Shown here: piece after piece, positions 36,471-47,830 of the stretch
Position numbering within the stretch: position 1 is the first letter of the stretch
Layout: every line of letters begins with the position of its first letter
Source: Glossina fuscipes
Taxonomy: Eukaryota; Arthropoda; Insecta; Diptera; Glossinidae
Direction of reading: 5' to 3'
Assembly: GCF_014805625.2 (NCBI RefSeq)
Contig: NW_023998455.1
Location: 1,987,787-2,051,786, forward strand
DNA: 64,000 nucleotides
Position numbers and translations under genes: made by a program
The notes under the pieces: generated by a model
Databases searched by the model: none
Seen by the model: only the letters and a program-made list of their open reading frames with translations
Told to the model about the DNA's origin: nothing

Positions 36471-36939
36471 GTGTTTTTCGTTGTTTTAATTTATTTAAAA
36501 TAAATTACTTTACTACTTATATAGTCAAGCAAAACATAATTTTGCATAAAAAAAAGGTTTAATTCGACTTCAAAAGGAGCAATCGTCAACCTATTGTTTA
36601 ATTGAATACAAATTCAAATCAAATTGTCATTCATATCAAGTTCAAGTCAAATTCAATTCAAATTTAATTCAAATTCAATCGAAGTTCAATATTGGAACTA
36701 TGGCCATCTGTCCAATATCAAATTGATTTAATATATAAGATAAAATAGGAAAGAAGCTTACATTGAATATTATATTTACTATGCACATACATACATATAC
36801 ATATATATATATATATTCGAGAAATTTGAAGATGAAGGTGAAAACCTCAATGAAGGTTAACTGAACGAATGAATTCAGTTATATAAAAGACAAATGGAAT
36901 TGGATCGGATTTTTATGTGATCAATCGGTCAAGACGTTC

Positions 36940-37145
36940 CCCTGTTCGTGTCACACGGTGACAAAGTCAGAAAGAGATATGGAAAGACTAGTTAGTTAAA
37001 GAAGAAAGTGGTGATCGTAGCCTAGGGGATATGCACCCAATCGGTAAGTGTCGTGCCTGTATTGATTGAACCCAGAAAACTCTACCGTACTTGAGGTTTA
37101 AACTTGCGAACACTGACATGTTCTTACTCAACTACTTGGGCGAAT
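36940..37145 (-). mobile_element. tRNA-derived SINE, type 2, reverse orientation
   Basis: On the minus strand the order is ttcgcaagtttaaacctc (diverged B box), gtacggtagagttttctg, accgattgggtgcatat and ttgtcaccgtgtgacac. These are the landmarks of the 32308 copy in the same order. The head is degraded. Confidence 0.55.
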
Positions 37146-37779
37146 ACATCACCATACGAGACACGAAACACTTTCTGTAATATTCACCACGATTGATGGG
37201 GAACTAAATATGCAAATCTACCCTTTCTCTAGACCACCTTAAGAGAAGACAACAAATAGTTTTAATTGCTTTTCAAAACAAATGTGACAACAACATGAGA
37301 CTTAGTTGAATTTTCAAAAAAAAAAAAAATTTTTTTTTAATCATATTCGTGGCATAGACCGACAACAGCAGTTAAGCGTGTCGGTTTCGGTATTTAAATT
37401 TGCGTATGTAATATTTACGATCTTGTTAAAGAATATTTCATAATTTGTATACAAATTCAATAAATTTCCTTTGACTTTCAATAAGCATAAGAAAGTCGTG
37501 TTGTGTGCAAGTGAACGTTGTTTCTGACATTACCTTTGTTGTTTACATATTAAAATTTAAGATAAAGGCCTCTTCGATCATATTTGTTTACATCAACTTA
37601 TATATGAAATTTTTTTTTTCTTTTCATTTTGTTTACTTTGTTCCAAATTACTGGTCCACTGCTAACAACTAAACCATTTAGCTACTTATGCCGTAATATG
37701 TGGTTTTTTTCTTATTTCTTAGTACGAGTTTCTTAAATATTTTATAAAAAATTTTTAAAAAAATAATGAAAATACTACA

Positions 37780-38155
37780 GTGGGCTACAACGTCTCATGA
37801 AATATGCTACACCGTCCTATAGTTATGTATATAACGACTCACTAAATTAAAGCCTTATATGGGAAATGGTGGAAAAAATGATCCAACCTGAAGCATTTTC
37901 GCTAGTGTTTTGTTGTTGGGCAAAAAAAACACATCGATCTACGCAATTTCAAAATATTTCGGCCTATAGGTGAAGCATAAGAAAACAAAAAAATGACAGG
38001 CGGACGGACGGACAAACGTTCTTAAATCAGGTGAAAAAGTGATTTTGAATAAAAGGTCGATCTTTCTCAATACCTTCCGAGTATTGCATACACATCCACA
38101 CAAGCAACAACTTAATATAATACTCAGGCGCCACAAAAAGTGTAGGGTATAAATA
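37780..38155 (+). mobile_element. Family B repeat
   Basis: Ordered landmarks: cagtgggctacaacgtctca, ttatatgggaaatggtgg, gaagcattttcgctagtgtt, gacaggcggacggacggac, and gtagggtataaataaaaaat at the end. Confidence 0.6.
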
Positions 38156-38219
38156 AAAAATGCAATAATTCATTACAATAGTTGCTTTAATTTCTTTATA
38201 AACTCTGTTATGTAAAAAG

Positions 38220-38250
38220 AATAACAACAACAACAACAACAACAACAACA
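38220..38250. repeat. (AAC)n microsatellite
   Basis: Nine or so CAA/AAC triplets; short CAA runs also at 10518-10538. Non-coding context. Confidence 0.85.
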
Positions 38251-39324
38251 TTATTGTCAGACTTGAGTTTATGTTATTTATCTGATCATATCTGATATGT
38301 ATTTTATTATTATTATTTACTCTTTTGAAGTCAAGCCGCGCTCTATGAAAAACTTAAAAAATTTAAATTATTATTGATTAGCACATTGAATATGTGTAAA
38401 TGCCTGACTGACTGATTGACTGCAAGTGCAATAGCAAAATTGCTTAAGGAAAGAAAATGTTGAACAAAAAAAAAAAAAAAAAATAGTAACAATAATAATA
38501 ACAATAATAACATTAATTAAATAAGATAACGTGCAAATAATTGTATAAATTGAGTTATCTGTCGAACAATAGCGTAAAAAAACTGACTATAATTAATTAA
38601 ATAGACTTGAACTAATTTATATAAGAATTTTCCAAGTTTCTCTGAAATGAAAAAAAAAAAAATATTAAATGAAAATTTTAAGCTTCACTGTGATTGAGAA
38701 TTGATGCATCCTTCACTTGATCCCAGCACAAGCATTGTTCCATTCTTATTAAATGATGTAAACGAATTCTATACAATAATCCGGGTCTGGAGAAAACCGA
38801 GTCTGTCTATCAAGCTTAGTACAATTGCTGGAAATTGCATAAGATCCAAAGAGTAAACATTAATAGGTGCGCGCCATCCCTTTTAAAAGTGTAATCAGTC
38901 CGCTATACCAGCATAAAAAAAAGAACAGTGGAAGAATAATAATATTTGAGGATATTGTTAAGCACACTCTTAAGTATTAGGAATGAAACTTTTTTTCTCG
39001 AAAATATATAGAAAAATGGCAACACCGCAGCTCTTCTTTGGAGATATTTTTAACTTCACGGATTTCACAGGAAAGTAGAGTAAATGGTTTAAGTGCCAAT
39101 TAAAAATGAAAAAAAAATAATTCAATTTACACTCCTACCTGAAGTCGAACATACAGGTAGGTTTTCTTGAAAATATTAATTTCGGCATAATTGAAGAATG
39201 CTTCAGTGGAAAAGTGAAATTTTCAATCAAAAAACAGTTACTCTTCAATTAATCAAAAATATTTTAGTTATTGCTTTAAAGATTCACTGCAAAATATGAA
39301 TGAAGACGAGTACAATCAAAGGTT

Positions 39325-39615
39325 ATTCATATGATCAATTTCAAAATAAGAAAAGTGATCGAATCAGTGTTCCGATCCGAAACATTTTCAATAGCGTTCG
39401 TGTCTCAACGATTGCGATCTATAGCTACGAATGAACACAAGAAAACGAAACGGACAGGCGGACAGACAAGCTTAGATCGATTCAGAATCGCTTTCTCAAA
39501 ATCGCGGAAGCCGATCGGCATAATGAAAGACGGTGCTGCCTTAAGTCCTTCAGGATGTTATATACATCCGGCCAAATTTATTATAGTGTACCTCAAGTGG
39601 TGTAGAGTATAAATA
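39325..39615 (+). mobile_element. Family B repeat
   Basis: Ordered landmarks: gtgttccgatccgaaacatt, ttcaatagcgttcgtgtctc, aacggacaggcggacagac, aagcttagatcgattcagaa, ending gtggtgtagagtataaatat. Confidence 0.6.
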
Positions 39616-39654
39616 TATAGATTTTAGAAACATTTCCGCATGATATTAATACAT

Positions 39655-39715
39655 TATTATATATTATTATATATATATATTATATATTATATATTATATA
39701 TATGTATATGTATAC
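39655..39715. repeat. (TA)n-rich tract after a family B repeat
   Basis: Alternating TATATTAT words immediately follow the family B copy ending at 39615. A similar (TA)n follows the B copy at 45765 (45757-45788), suggesting B ends seed or attract such tracts. Confidence 0.7.
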
Positions 39716-40479
39716 TCGAGTTAAAAAAGCTAATGATTCCAAATTTTATTATTATTAATTATTCGCTTAATAAATATTTAAAAAAAAAAGCAATTTTAAC
39801 GATAAGTACGAACACGTTCTGGTTCACATTTTATAAGAAGTGCATGCGATAATTTTAAAATAAATAAATTTATAACATGAGAGAAAAAATGGTAAGAATT
39901 TTTGATGCAAACATAAAAAGCTTTGGAAAGTTCTAATATATCGTTCATTCCCTATTTCTTTCTCTCTCCCCACCTCTTTCTGACCATCAACCATTGTGTG
40001 CTTCGTATAGGGATCGCCTGTTAGTGATTGAACTGCTGGCCTTCCTTTCTTTGCAAATAAGGGTAGGGAAGTCCCTCATTACAATAAATAAAAAGTGCTA
40101 TAGTTTGTTACTAACAAATTTTTAGGACATAACTTGAGATATATTGATCCCATCAATATCTGATTTTAGCAAGACGAAGATACATGCGCCGCAGAGCATG
40201 TTAAGTAATTGATTTTGATTCGATTAGTTCGCTGATATAATAATAATTCTAAGAAATTCTGCTTCCAAGGCGGCCATAAGATTTAACTCTTTCGGACGCC
40301 TGGCCTTGAGTTATTTGAAGTCTTTAATCAAAAGCAAAAAAAAAATTGGATTCGAGTACGAATAAACGGGCTATAAATACAATTGGATTCGATTTTGTGA
40401 ACAATGTGCTTGAAAATTGAGTTCATCGGGTTTGTTTCTCTACGTACATTAAAATGCAAAGTGGACAAAAATACTACAC

Positions 40480-40740
40480 CACCCCGGAGATATTCATGCA
40501 ATCACTTTTGAAAATGGGTGTTATATGGAAAGCAGTGAACCATTTTCAATAGCAATCGTTCTTGGGCCGGAAAACATCGGTGTACCAAATTTCGGCAAAA
40601 TATTTGAAATTATTACAAAGCGGACATACGGACAGACGGACAGACAAGCTTCAGGAGATGAGTTTGAATCAATTGATATCTGGGTTTTGCGCACAACCGC
40701 TAAATCCTTATGTTACCTTTCGTGGTGTAGAGTATAAAAA
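40480..40740 (+). mobile_element. Family B repeat
   Basis: Ordered landmarks: gaaccattttcaatagcaatc, cgttcttgggccggaaaac, atcggtgtaccaaatttcgg, cggacagacggacagacaag, ending tggtgtagagtataaaaat. Confidence 0.6.
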
Positions 40741-41473
40741 TATTGAAAATGTAAAAGATTCTTTACTTTCCGTAATAGTTTGAGAAAATTTTCTTTTTCT
40801 TAAAGTAATCACATCATTGGTTATGGCAAAACTTTGGAATTTCAAATATTTGCGTATAGATGGCATAAATGGGTCTGAAGTGAAGAACATTAATGCATAT
40901 GCACTCAATACGCATTACATTCATTCTTCATGTATGTCAACTGTCAGTTTTATTAGTAAATGTATTAAACGTAATCAGCAATTGATTGCTGTCTGTTATA
41001 ATTAATAGAAATATTGATTGATATTGAATTAAAACGAAAACTGCATAAAAACAGAAACGAAATGTTTATCTTACAAGTTAAACATTTGTAAGTGTCAATC
41101 TATGTGTCTATGCCTTTGGCTGATACGATATGTATGCGTATATATATATATGTGTGTATGTATGTTTATTTATATATGCAACAATAATTTTATAGTTAAT
41201 TAGTTAGTTAATTGACCATGTTTTTTATTCATAAAAAAAAAAAAAAAAAAAACAATAGCTTTTGGAAATAGAAGGCAAAAATCTCTACACACATACTTAT
41301 GCAAATGTTTTGCTAATCAATTCGAATGGTAATGGAAGACAAAACTAATTACATACATCAACTAATGTTACGTTAATAAAATTTATTATACACTTTAAAC
41401 AAAAGTGATATAAATTTACATACTTTCACACATACTTACAAACATAAACTTACACAAATAAAACGCAGAATAC

Positions 41474-42284
41474 TTAAATGGTAAGCGAAAGGTTAAAAGC
41501 AGCGATTGCCAAACTTATCGAAATCTTAATGTGAGTATTTTCTATATGTGTGAGGGACCAAAGTGCCCTATTAACGTGAATTTTATCAGTATCTAGGGAT
41601 AAAAATCTATCTTGCTCAAGTGAATTTTTACAATAGTTAAACACGACACCAAAAGCAAAATTCACGGAAGCGAATTTTGTCCTAAACTAAAGTCCTCTCT
41701 TGTTCTAGTTCCGCACTTAGTACATTATCGTAAAAATTATTTAACCCTATATTATGCACAGCATACCACCAGCATAGTGCCTTGTATCGTAGAGTGTGAT
41801 AAAGAGTAGCAGCTGAATTACGTTCGAAATTAAATTAATTGACATCAAGTAAGTAACTAATAAATTAGCGATAGATGTTAAAAAATCCGTGAAGATGCCA
41901 AAAAAAATAATGAGATAATGAATAATTTCGAACTCAGAAGTAAGCTTGTGTGTAACTGAAGCATTTTTTTGTGTTTCCCATGTATTTTTTTCTTTACCAT
42001 TCCGGGCACATCCGCTACACGTGTGTAATAAAATAAGGAAGAAGGTAAGAAATGTGGAAAAAAGGACAGTGCAGTAGCACCCTTTAGTAAGAAATTTCAT
42101 TTGATTGGAACAAACTATAGTGCACTACGCCTAGCCATGACCAATCGTAAACATATTCAGTTTTAATGTCGGTTTCAACGGTGTAACGGTTTAAAGGCTC
42201 AACATAGTGATTATTTCCAATTAAAGTATCGTAACGCGTCTCATCCTTCATAATTCGTAAAAATTTAGCAGCGCCATCCTCCAA
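41474..42284 (-). pseudogene. Chain of three minus-strand frames, possibly a broken membrane-protein gene
   Basis: Three consecutive frames on one strand follow one another: 42284-42084 (hydrophilic, starts MEDGAAKFLRIMKDETRYDT), 42100-41747 (two to three strongly hydrophobic stretches, e.g. VLFSTFLTFFLILLH and IIHYLIIFFGIFTDFL) and 41665-41474 (ends KISISLAIAAFNLSLTI). Adjacent frames overlap or lie 80 bases apart. The arrangement is what a frameshifted multi-span protein would leave, such as an insect chemoreceptor, but no family signature is convincing. AT-rich DNA often yields hydrophobic chance frames, so confidence is low. Confidence 0.22.
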
Positions 42285-42544
42285 ATTTTTTCACCAAATT
42301 ACACCTATTCAAAACTCCTTAAAATTGTATTGTGTACACTTTGTGGTACGCACCGCGTAGAAAAAGTATTTCCAAATGATGAGAAAAAGAAGAGTTTTAT
42401 TCTATACCTTACTGCACAATATACGTTCTCTTAGAATTTGCTGAATATATCGTTGATCAGATCTATTTTAAAATATCCTTCCATAGGGACCCACAATACG
42501 ATCTCTACTGTAAACAAATTGAGTTTGTACTGCTTTTCTGGCTT

Positions 42545-42890
42545 GTGGCTTGTGGCTTGCTCGGGAATGCCAACATCCATCTTCCACCACACAAAAATCG
42601 TTTAGCATTAATAAACCCAGTCGCTCTGGAAAGCAGACAAATAATGCTAAATATATCTTTCGTTCATAAGCTTACATCTAACACTAAGTACTTACTATCT
42701 AAAATAGACGTAAATGTTCGGCGACTGTTGGCAAGACATTCTCGAATCGCTACGCGAAGAAAACTATGGTAACAATGATTCTATCCGAAGATTTTGTAAG
42801 GCCTTGTAATGAGAACTAGAACTCGATAGACTCAGGCTTGAATGCTGCTGTCATAAGACCAAAGATTATTAAACGCTTGAACACTCGATA
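42545..42890 (+). pseudogene. Non-LTR retrotransposon ORF2 extreme C-terminus
   Basis: The frame NRLALINPVALESRQIMLNI, SFVHKLTSNTKYLLSKIDVN, VRRLLARHSR matches the conserved ending of Jockey-clade ORF2 proteins (LPSLEYRR..LVFLYKLLNG..LLS.INFNVPSR..R). A second piece in another frame, NDSIRRFCK near 42775-42805, is the NDPxRRxC block that follows in those proteins. Frameshifted and 5'-truncated, hence dead. Confidence 0.6.
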
Positions 42891-43354
42891 ATGTAATGCT
42901 CTATCCCTTCTTGTTCGTATTAAGCCGATAAATGAAAGTCCATTTTGATCCTCATTAAGCCCCTCGGTGAGAAAAGCGGAAAAATTTTGGTCGGAAGATA
43001 GTTCGTTAAAAAGGAAAAGAAAGCGGCCAAACTAATTTTATACTCCCAATAACAAACGTCATTAACCTTTTATCCCCTTTCGTCAAAGTTAAAATCAAAA
43101 ACATTCGTTGAACATATTCAAGAAATCGTAATTATAGTTGCCCGTTAAAAGCAATCATTTGACTCCATATATTGAAAGGAAGAACTAGACAATGCTCTGC
43201 ATACCTTCCAGATCCATGGGCTAACATTTGGTAATCACTGGCTTACAGTAGTAACGGGGCAACTCTTTCAACTGTTGTAACTACAAAACGGCAATACGTG
43301 TACGTGTGTTTGTACGCTATTATTGTGAAAAAAAGTCATCTTAATTATTGTCAT

Positions 43355-43357
43355 CGT

Positions 43358-43395
<38 letters not shown>
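43355..43395. repeat. (ATC)n microsatellite
   Basis: About eleven ATC triplets; the minus-strand reading gives a poly-Asp frame that is an artefact. Poly-A rich sequence follows to 43575. Confidence 0.85.
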
Positions 43396-44239
43396 CCAAC
43401 ATTCGAAATGAAATTTAATCTTATCTGTGCACAAGCAAAAGAAATAGAAAAAAAAGCAAAAAAAAAATACGAGAAACAAAAACAAATATGTGCGAATAAA
43501 AGAAAAATAAAACAAAATATTACGACTATAACAAAAAAAAAAAAAAAATAAAAAATAAAAAAATAAAAAAACCTAATACACATAAAACTATAATTAAAAT
43601 GGAACTTAAACTGTCGCTGGTATGTCGTAACAATTTGCAAAAATTAAATTAATATTGCGAAAAAGAAATTCAACGAGATATGAACGACAACAGCGCAATT
43701 CCTCATATATAATGTAGTGTACATAGTGTACATAACCGTAATAACCATAGGTAGGTAGCCGCTTACATATAAAACCTTAATCGTTACTCTAAAAATTGTT
43801 GAGCCTATTAGTACTTACGGTAAAATTAGTCAATCACAAGTGAATGATACTTGAATGAAAAGATAGAGAATTCTTAGACCAACTTATCTATACATGTACA
43901 TGTAAACAGTGCGCCAAAGTAGGCTGATATAAAAAATTTTTCAAATATCAAATGTAACAAGGGATGGCTCCAAATAATGTTAAAGCACTTATATATATGA
44001 AGTTCATCCACGAACGCATTGCGGACAACCTGCTCAAAGAAGATTTTTCTACGACAAATTTCATGCTTTCTTGCATCGACAGAATGAACACTTCACCCGT
44101 AATAGGTGCGCGGTAGGTATTTTTATTGAGCAAATCGATTTAGGATATAAACAAATCTACTGGCCCGTTAACCACCATGTTCACATACTGCTCGCAATCT
44201 TTGGTGTCAAGTATAGATCATTTACTTTCTTCGAATTTG

Positions 44240-45060
44240 CTCTGCCTTTGAAAAGATATTCTTTTCCTTTGTTCTTTATCTTAAATATAAATAACGTGGC
44301 AGACGATTTTTCACACACAACTCATTTTCTAAACTTAAAATTAGAATAAAGCCACGTTCTACATTTCTCCATTAATTTACACTAAAAAGATTGATTTAAA
44401 TCTATTGAAACACCAATGCCTTTTCCTCCATTTTTTTACGTTAATAGCTTACTACGTAGATCACAGGATATATTTCATATACAAAGCTCATTTTCGTACC
44501 TTAACATTAGGATAAAGCAACATTCTACCTTCACACATAAATTTGCACTAAGAAGATCGAATCAAATCTCAAGTCAAACACTAGCAGCTTTTCCTCAATT
44601 TTTAAACGTTAATATGAACCGCGTAGTTTACTACGTGAAAAAAATCGCTTTCCGGTCCTTAAATAGGCAAATGCCTTACAGAAATTTATACCAAGTAAAT
44701 CGATACAAACACTAACCTCTTTTCCCTGCTTCTTTATTCTCCATCCTAATTGCATGATATAACACATAAATAAAATCACTTTCTTCAGTTAAGATTAAGT
44801 TGAAATGAAGACTTCTCTTTCTTATCTGAAACTATTTTAGCAAATAATTAAAAATGGAGAAGATTTAAACAAATGTATACAAACACTAAACCTTTTTAAC
44901 CTTAATGTGAATTTTATGATACATTAAATAAACAAATCATTATCTGACCTTAATATTGAAAATGTAGTTAAACTCTCTTTCACAACCATTTAACTATTAA
45001 GAAGATTAAATCTTCACACTAAACACTGTGGCTTCCTGTTTATGCCAACAGGTCTCACCT
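44240..45060. repeat. Degenerate satellite-like array, unit about 130-170 bp
   Basis: A recurring block (cactaaaaagattgatt..., aaacaccaatgccttttcc, cgttaatag) appears at about 44380-44420, 44545-44590, 44690-44720 and 44880-44900. Spacing is 166-170 bases, with one short interval of about 132. Units are heavily diverged. Short open frames here are fragments of the array. Confidence 0.5.
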
Positions 45061-45279
45061 TCACTGTCTGCAAGTTTATTAAGTGCATCAACCCGGGCAT
45101 AGGCATTTATTAATCTTTTTTTAAAAATAAATTCCTTACCAGAAAAGAAGTAAAAATGTTAGGTAAACAATTTCGACTAATATTACTCTTCGACTATTTT
45201 TATCCCACATTGTCATACCAAGGCTTACTTTCTATGAGAACCCTTAGGTGAGAAGGGCTGCCTATAGAGATCTACGCAT

Positions 45280-45757
45280 TGCAAACGTTGTGCATTAAAT
45301 TCATCTGCAAGACCGTTTTCGTTGACCGATTTCTATTGAACTTATTTTTTATAAAAAGGTTTATATGAGAGAGATTTCAACTATTGGTCCCTTCCCTATT
45401 TAGTACGCCAAAATAGTAACATTTGTGGAGGGATATTAAAAATACAAAGCTCTTTAATGCAAGGCCTCTTTGAAAATAGGGCTTCATAAGGATAGTAAGG
45501 ATGTATAGGTGGTCTAATTGAATTCATTTTCGGTGGCGTCCCTTCGTGTCAAATTTCTTGAAAATTTATTGAAAATGCAATGAGTAAGTTTGACACGAAA
45601 CAATAAAGACACAAAGACGGACGGACGGACAGACCTAAGCCGAGTCATAAACCGAATGTCTGAATCAATGACAATAATTGATAAATTGATAAAGTCGTTC
45701 TGCTTGTTACAAACATTCGCATAAACTTGATGTACCTTTACGCAAGTGATGCAGGGT

Positions 45758-45765
<8 letters not shown>
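45280..45765 (+). mobile_element. Family B repeat, long copy
   Basis: Includes agtacgccaaaatagtaac, ttcattttcggtggcgtccc, aaagacggacggacggacag and ends agtgatgcagggtatac, followed by a (TA)n tract. It is longer than other B copies at the 5' side. Confidence 0.5.
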
Positions 45766-45788
<23 letters not shown>

Positions 45789-46010
45789 CCTGCTTTAAAA
45801 CATGACAAAATTTTCATTTAAAATAACTTGAAAACGCAATAATCAGAAACTTACTTAAATGCGCAGCACTTAAAATTTATTTAAATTAATGGAGATTTAT
45901 TTAATATTAAATGCATGCACATATGCTTGCTTACATGCAAATTTATTAAACCCCAAATGCATTTAAATCGAAAAACCACTTGAGCTAAATTACAAAATTC
46001 TTTACATAAA

Positions 46011-46322
46011 ATGGACAAGGTCGCTGATATATGCAGTTTATCAAAACATTTGCAAAATTTCTTAGATCCGCTAAATCGCATATATATTATAGAACAGCAT
46101 AAAATTCTGAATAAATTTAAGTATGTCCGTCTTTCCACGTTCATTATGCACGTAGTAAATAAACTACAGGCCGGAAAAAGTAGCCAGTTAGGTAGACGGG
46201 TAAAACTCTTAATGCGGTCTATTCCAATGGCTAACTGTAGATTCGAATATGAGCAGCTCCGATCGATAATAATTGATATCAAAAGGATCGATTCAAACAA
46301 ATACAAGGAGATGCTCATTTAA
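46011..46322 (+). CDS. Unassigned 103-residue open reading frame
   Basis: Not recognised. It has a real ATG and encodes a basic, Lys/Arg/Ile/Leu-rich, probably helical protein (starts MDKVADICSLSKHLQNFLDP, ends NKYKEMLI) with no membrane span or signal peptide. Amino-acid composition is protein-like, without the homopolymer artefacts of most AT-rich chance frames here. An overlapping 145-codon frame on the other strand is equally long but rich in Cys, Ile, Leu and Phe, and looks like its shadow. It could be a small fast-evolving gene, a captured fragment or chance. Only similarity to other fly genomes or a transcript would settle it. Confidence 0.35.
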   Translation: MDKVADICSLSKHLQNFLDPLNRIYIIEQHKILNKFKYVRLSTFIMHVVNKLQAGKSSQLGRRVKLLMRSIPMANCRFEYEQLRSIIIDIKRIDSNKYKEMLI

Positions 46323-46404
46323 TTTTATTTTCTTTTCTCTCTTGCTTGTCAAAAGTGATCTCTCGATCAAGTGACTTGACCTCTTGCTGGTTATTTTGTT
46401 GCAG

Positions 46405-46602
46405 CAATGTTGCTAAAGGGCTGAACACAAAGCACGCAACTTGCTGCAACTGTATAAGTCAGTCCACTTGTCAAAATTCAACAAGTAACAACAGCGGTGC
46501 TAGCGGTCGGTCGTGGATGGTGGAGGTAATAATGGTAGTTACGCGAATAATACTAGCAATGCAATTAACGCGCCTGAATTTTTGATGCAGCCACAAACAC
46601 CC
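46405..46602 (+). pseudogene. Exon-like segment, probably a frameshifted copy of a host exon
   Basis: The segment is bounded by a good acceptor (pyrimidine tract, AG at 46403-46404) and a GTAAGC donor at 46603. One frame reads KHATCCNCISQSTCQNSTSN then NSGASG. After a one-base shift near 46510, another frame reads GGGNNGSYANNTSNAINAPE then FLMQPQTP right up to the donor. Low-complexity N/G/S stretches ending in a PQTP motif are typical of fly regulatory proteins. No start codon or neighbouring exons were identified. Parent gene unknown. Confidence 0.35.
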
Positions 46603-46639
46603 GTAAGCCACCCTTTGCAATAAGCAAAATAATTCCTTA

Positions 46640-46800
46640 ACAGAACTGTCCATTTTCAGCAAAGCCTTAAAGTCGCCCTATGATGCACTAGCATCTAAGG
46701 CTTTCGGCTTTATTAAAAACTCTAACGCACTTGAGTTTTGAACCCACGACCATAGAGTTGCTAATCGAAACTCTTGCCTACTCGGCCACTCAGGCTAAAT
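46640..46800 (-). mobile_element. tRNA-derived SINE, type 1, reverse orientation
   Basis: The minus strand gives gcctgagtggccgagtagg (A box), ggtcgtgggttcaaaactc (B box) and the tail gccttagatgctag, as in the 21125 copy. It abuts the start of the unassigned open frame at 46820. Confidence 0.65.
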
Positions 46801-46819
46801 GGCTTAACCATTTTTATAC

Positions 46820-47187
46820 TGTTAAAGAAGAAAAACAGAAGCAAAAGATTTTTTAATTTTCATAAAATTCGCAATATATCCGAATATGTATCGGCGCCAT
46901 ATTGCATACCTATTAGGAAAGGTTTTGTCGACGACAAATGCGCCTTTCTGACGTATCACAATCAACTGATAACAGTTAACCAATATTTTGACGACGGCTT
47001 TCAACAATTTTATATTGAGCGATGTGAGCCTTCATACGACAACCTCATCATTACCTTGTCCAAAGATACACTAAATAAACTAAAAGGGTTAAATAGAAAA
47101 CATACTATATTAGCTAGAAAACTCTTTCACCTACGCTCTAAAGTAACAAAATTCGAAGTTCGCTCATTTACTTCTCCTGTTAAGTAA
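46820..47187 (+). CDS. Unassigned open reading frame, probably a fragment
   Basis: Open for roughly 120 codons to a stop at 47185-47187, but with no sensible ATG at the front: the 5' part runs out of an inverted SINE. The translation (for example YCIPIRKGFVDDKCAFLTYH, then ERCEPSYDNLIITLSKDTLN) is mixed-composition and could be real coding sequence entered by splicing or a piece of a mobile element. The last codons are part of a 41-bp tandem repeat that continues beyond the stop. Family not recognised. Confidence 0.3.
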
Positions 47188-47260
47188 AAAAATTCGAAGT
47201 TCGCTCATTTACTTCTCCTCTAAAGCAACAAAATTCGAAGTTCGCTCATTATTTGTATTG
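47143..47260. repeat. 41-bp tandem repeat, three copies
   Basis: The core aaattcgaagttcgctcatt recurs at about 47150, 47191 and 47232, a 41-base spacing. The third copy is incomplete. The first copy contains the last codons of the unassigned frame ending at 47187; the repeat goes on past the stop. Confidence 0.8.
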
Positions 47261-47275
47261 ACTCTTCTAGTTTTT

Positions 47276-47395
47276 CATGTATATTGTTGAGCGCGAACGA
47301 TATTTCATACACATTGTTGAGCGCGGACGATCTTTCATATACATTGTTGCCCGCGGACGGTTATTCGTACACATTGTTGAACGCGAACGATATTT
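47276..47395. repeat. 30-bp tandem repeat, four copies
   Basis: Units of exactly 30 bases begin at 47276, 47306, 47336 and 47366 around the core acattgttgagcgcggacga. The unit is GC-richer than its surroundings. It lies just after the 41-bp array and is separate from it in sequence. Confidence 0.85.
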
Positions 47396-47639
47396 CAAAT
47401 TAATTTGAAATACGCTAGCGTGTAGCCTATTATACATTTACATGTACATAACTATTAGGAAAGGGTAAAATGTTGCTGTAAACATTTATCATAGGATTTC
47501 GTTTCTTTTTTATATGCCATCAGCCACTCTATCTGTCTCCACTATCTGTCTGTGTGCGTTGCCCGCCAATTTGACTTTGATATTTTCTCAAAAATATATG
47601 CAGTATTGTATGTGGCTTTTCGCTTCTTGCTCATAAAGT

Positions 47640-47830
47640 ACAGCACAGGCATAATATAAATTTCCACTTTTGTTCTGGAAGTAGAAAAAGATCAGCCACG
47701 CCCTCTCGTAAAGTTATCGTAAAGTATGAAAATTTAGTTTTTTTCCATTTTTTTTAGGATCAAGGCGATGCATGTAAAAGATTCGGTCCCGATTGAATAT
47801 AGTTTTCTCAATTTATTGCTAATTATTTCG
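47640..47830 (-). mobile_element. Family A terminus, reverse
   Basis: Holds agatcagccacgccc and a terminal string (aaaagattcggtcccgat) equivalent to the palindrome end of family A in reverse. Only about 190 bases remain. Confidence 0.4.

Noticed and set aside
43341..43640. Minus-strand frame ending in a run of Asp
   Set aside because: It is produced by (ATC)n and poly-A sequence; no domain and no coding context.
45881..46318. 145-codon minus-strand frame opposite the 46011 ORF
   Set aside because: Composition (Ile, Leu, Phe, Cys, Ser) is what antisense reading of AT-rich coding sequence gives; the plus-strand frame is more protein-like, though neither is proven.
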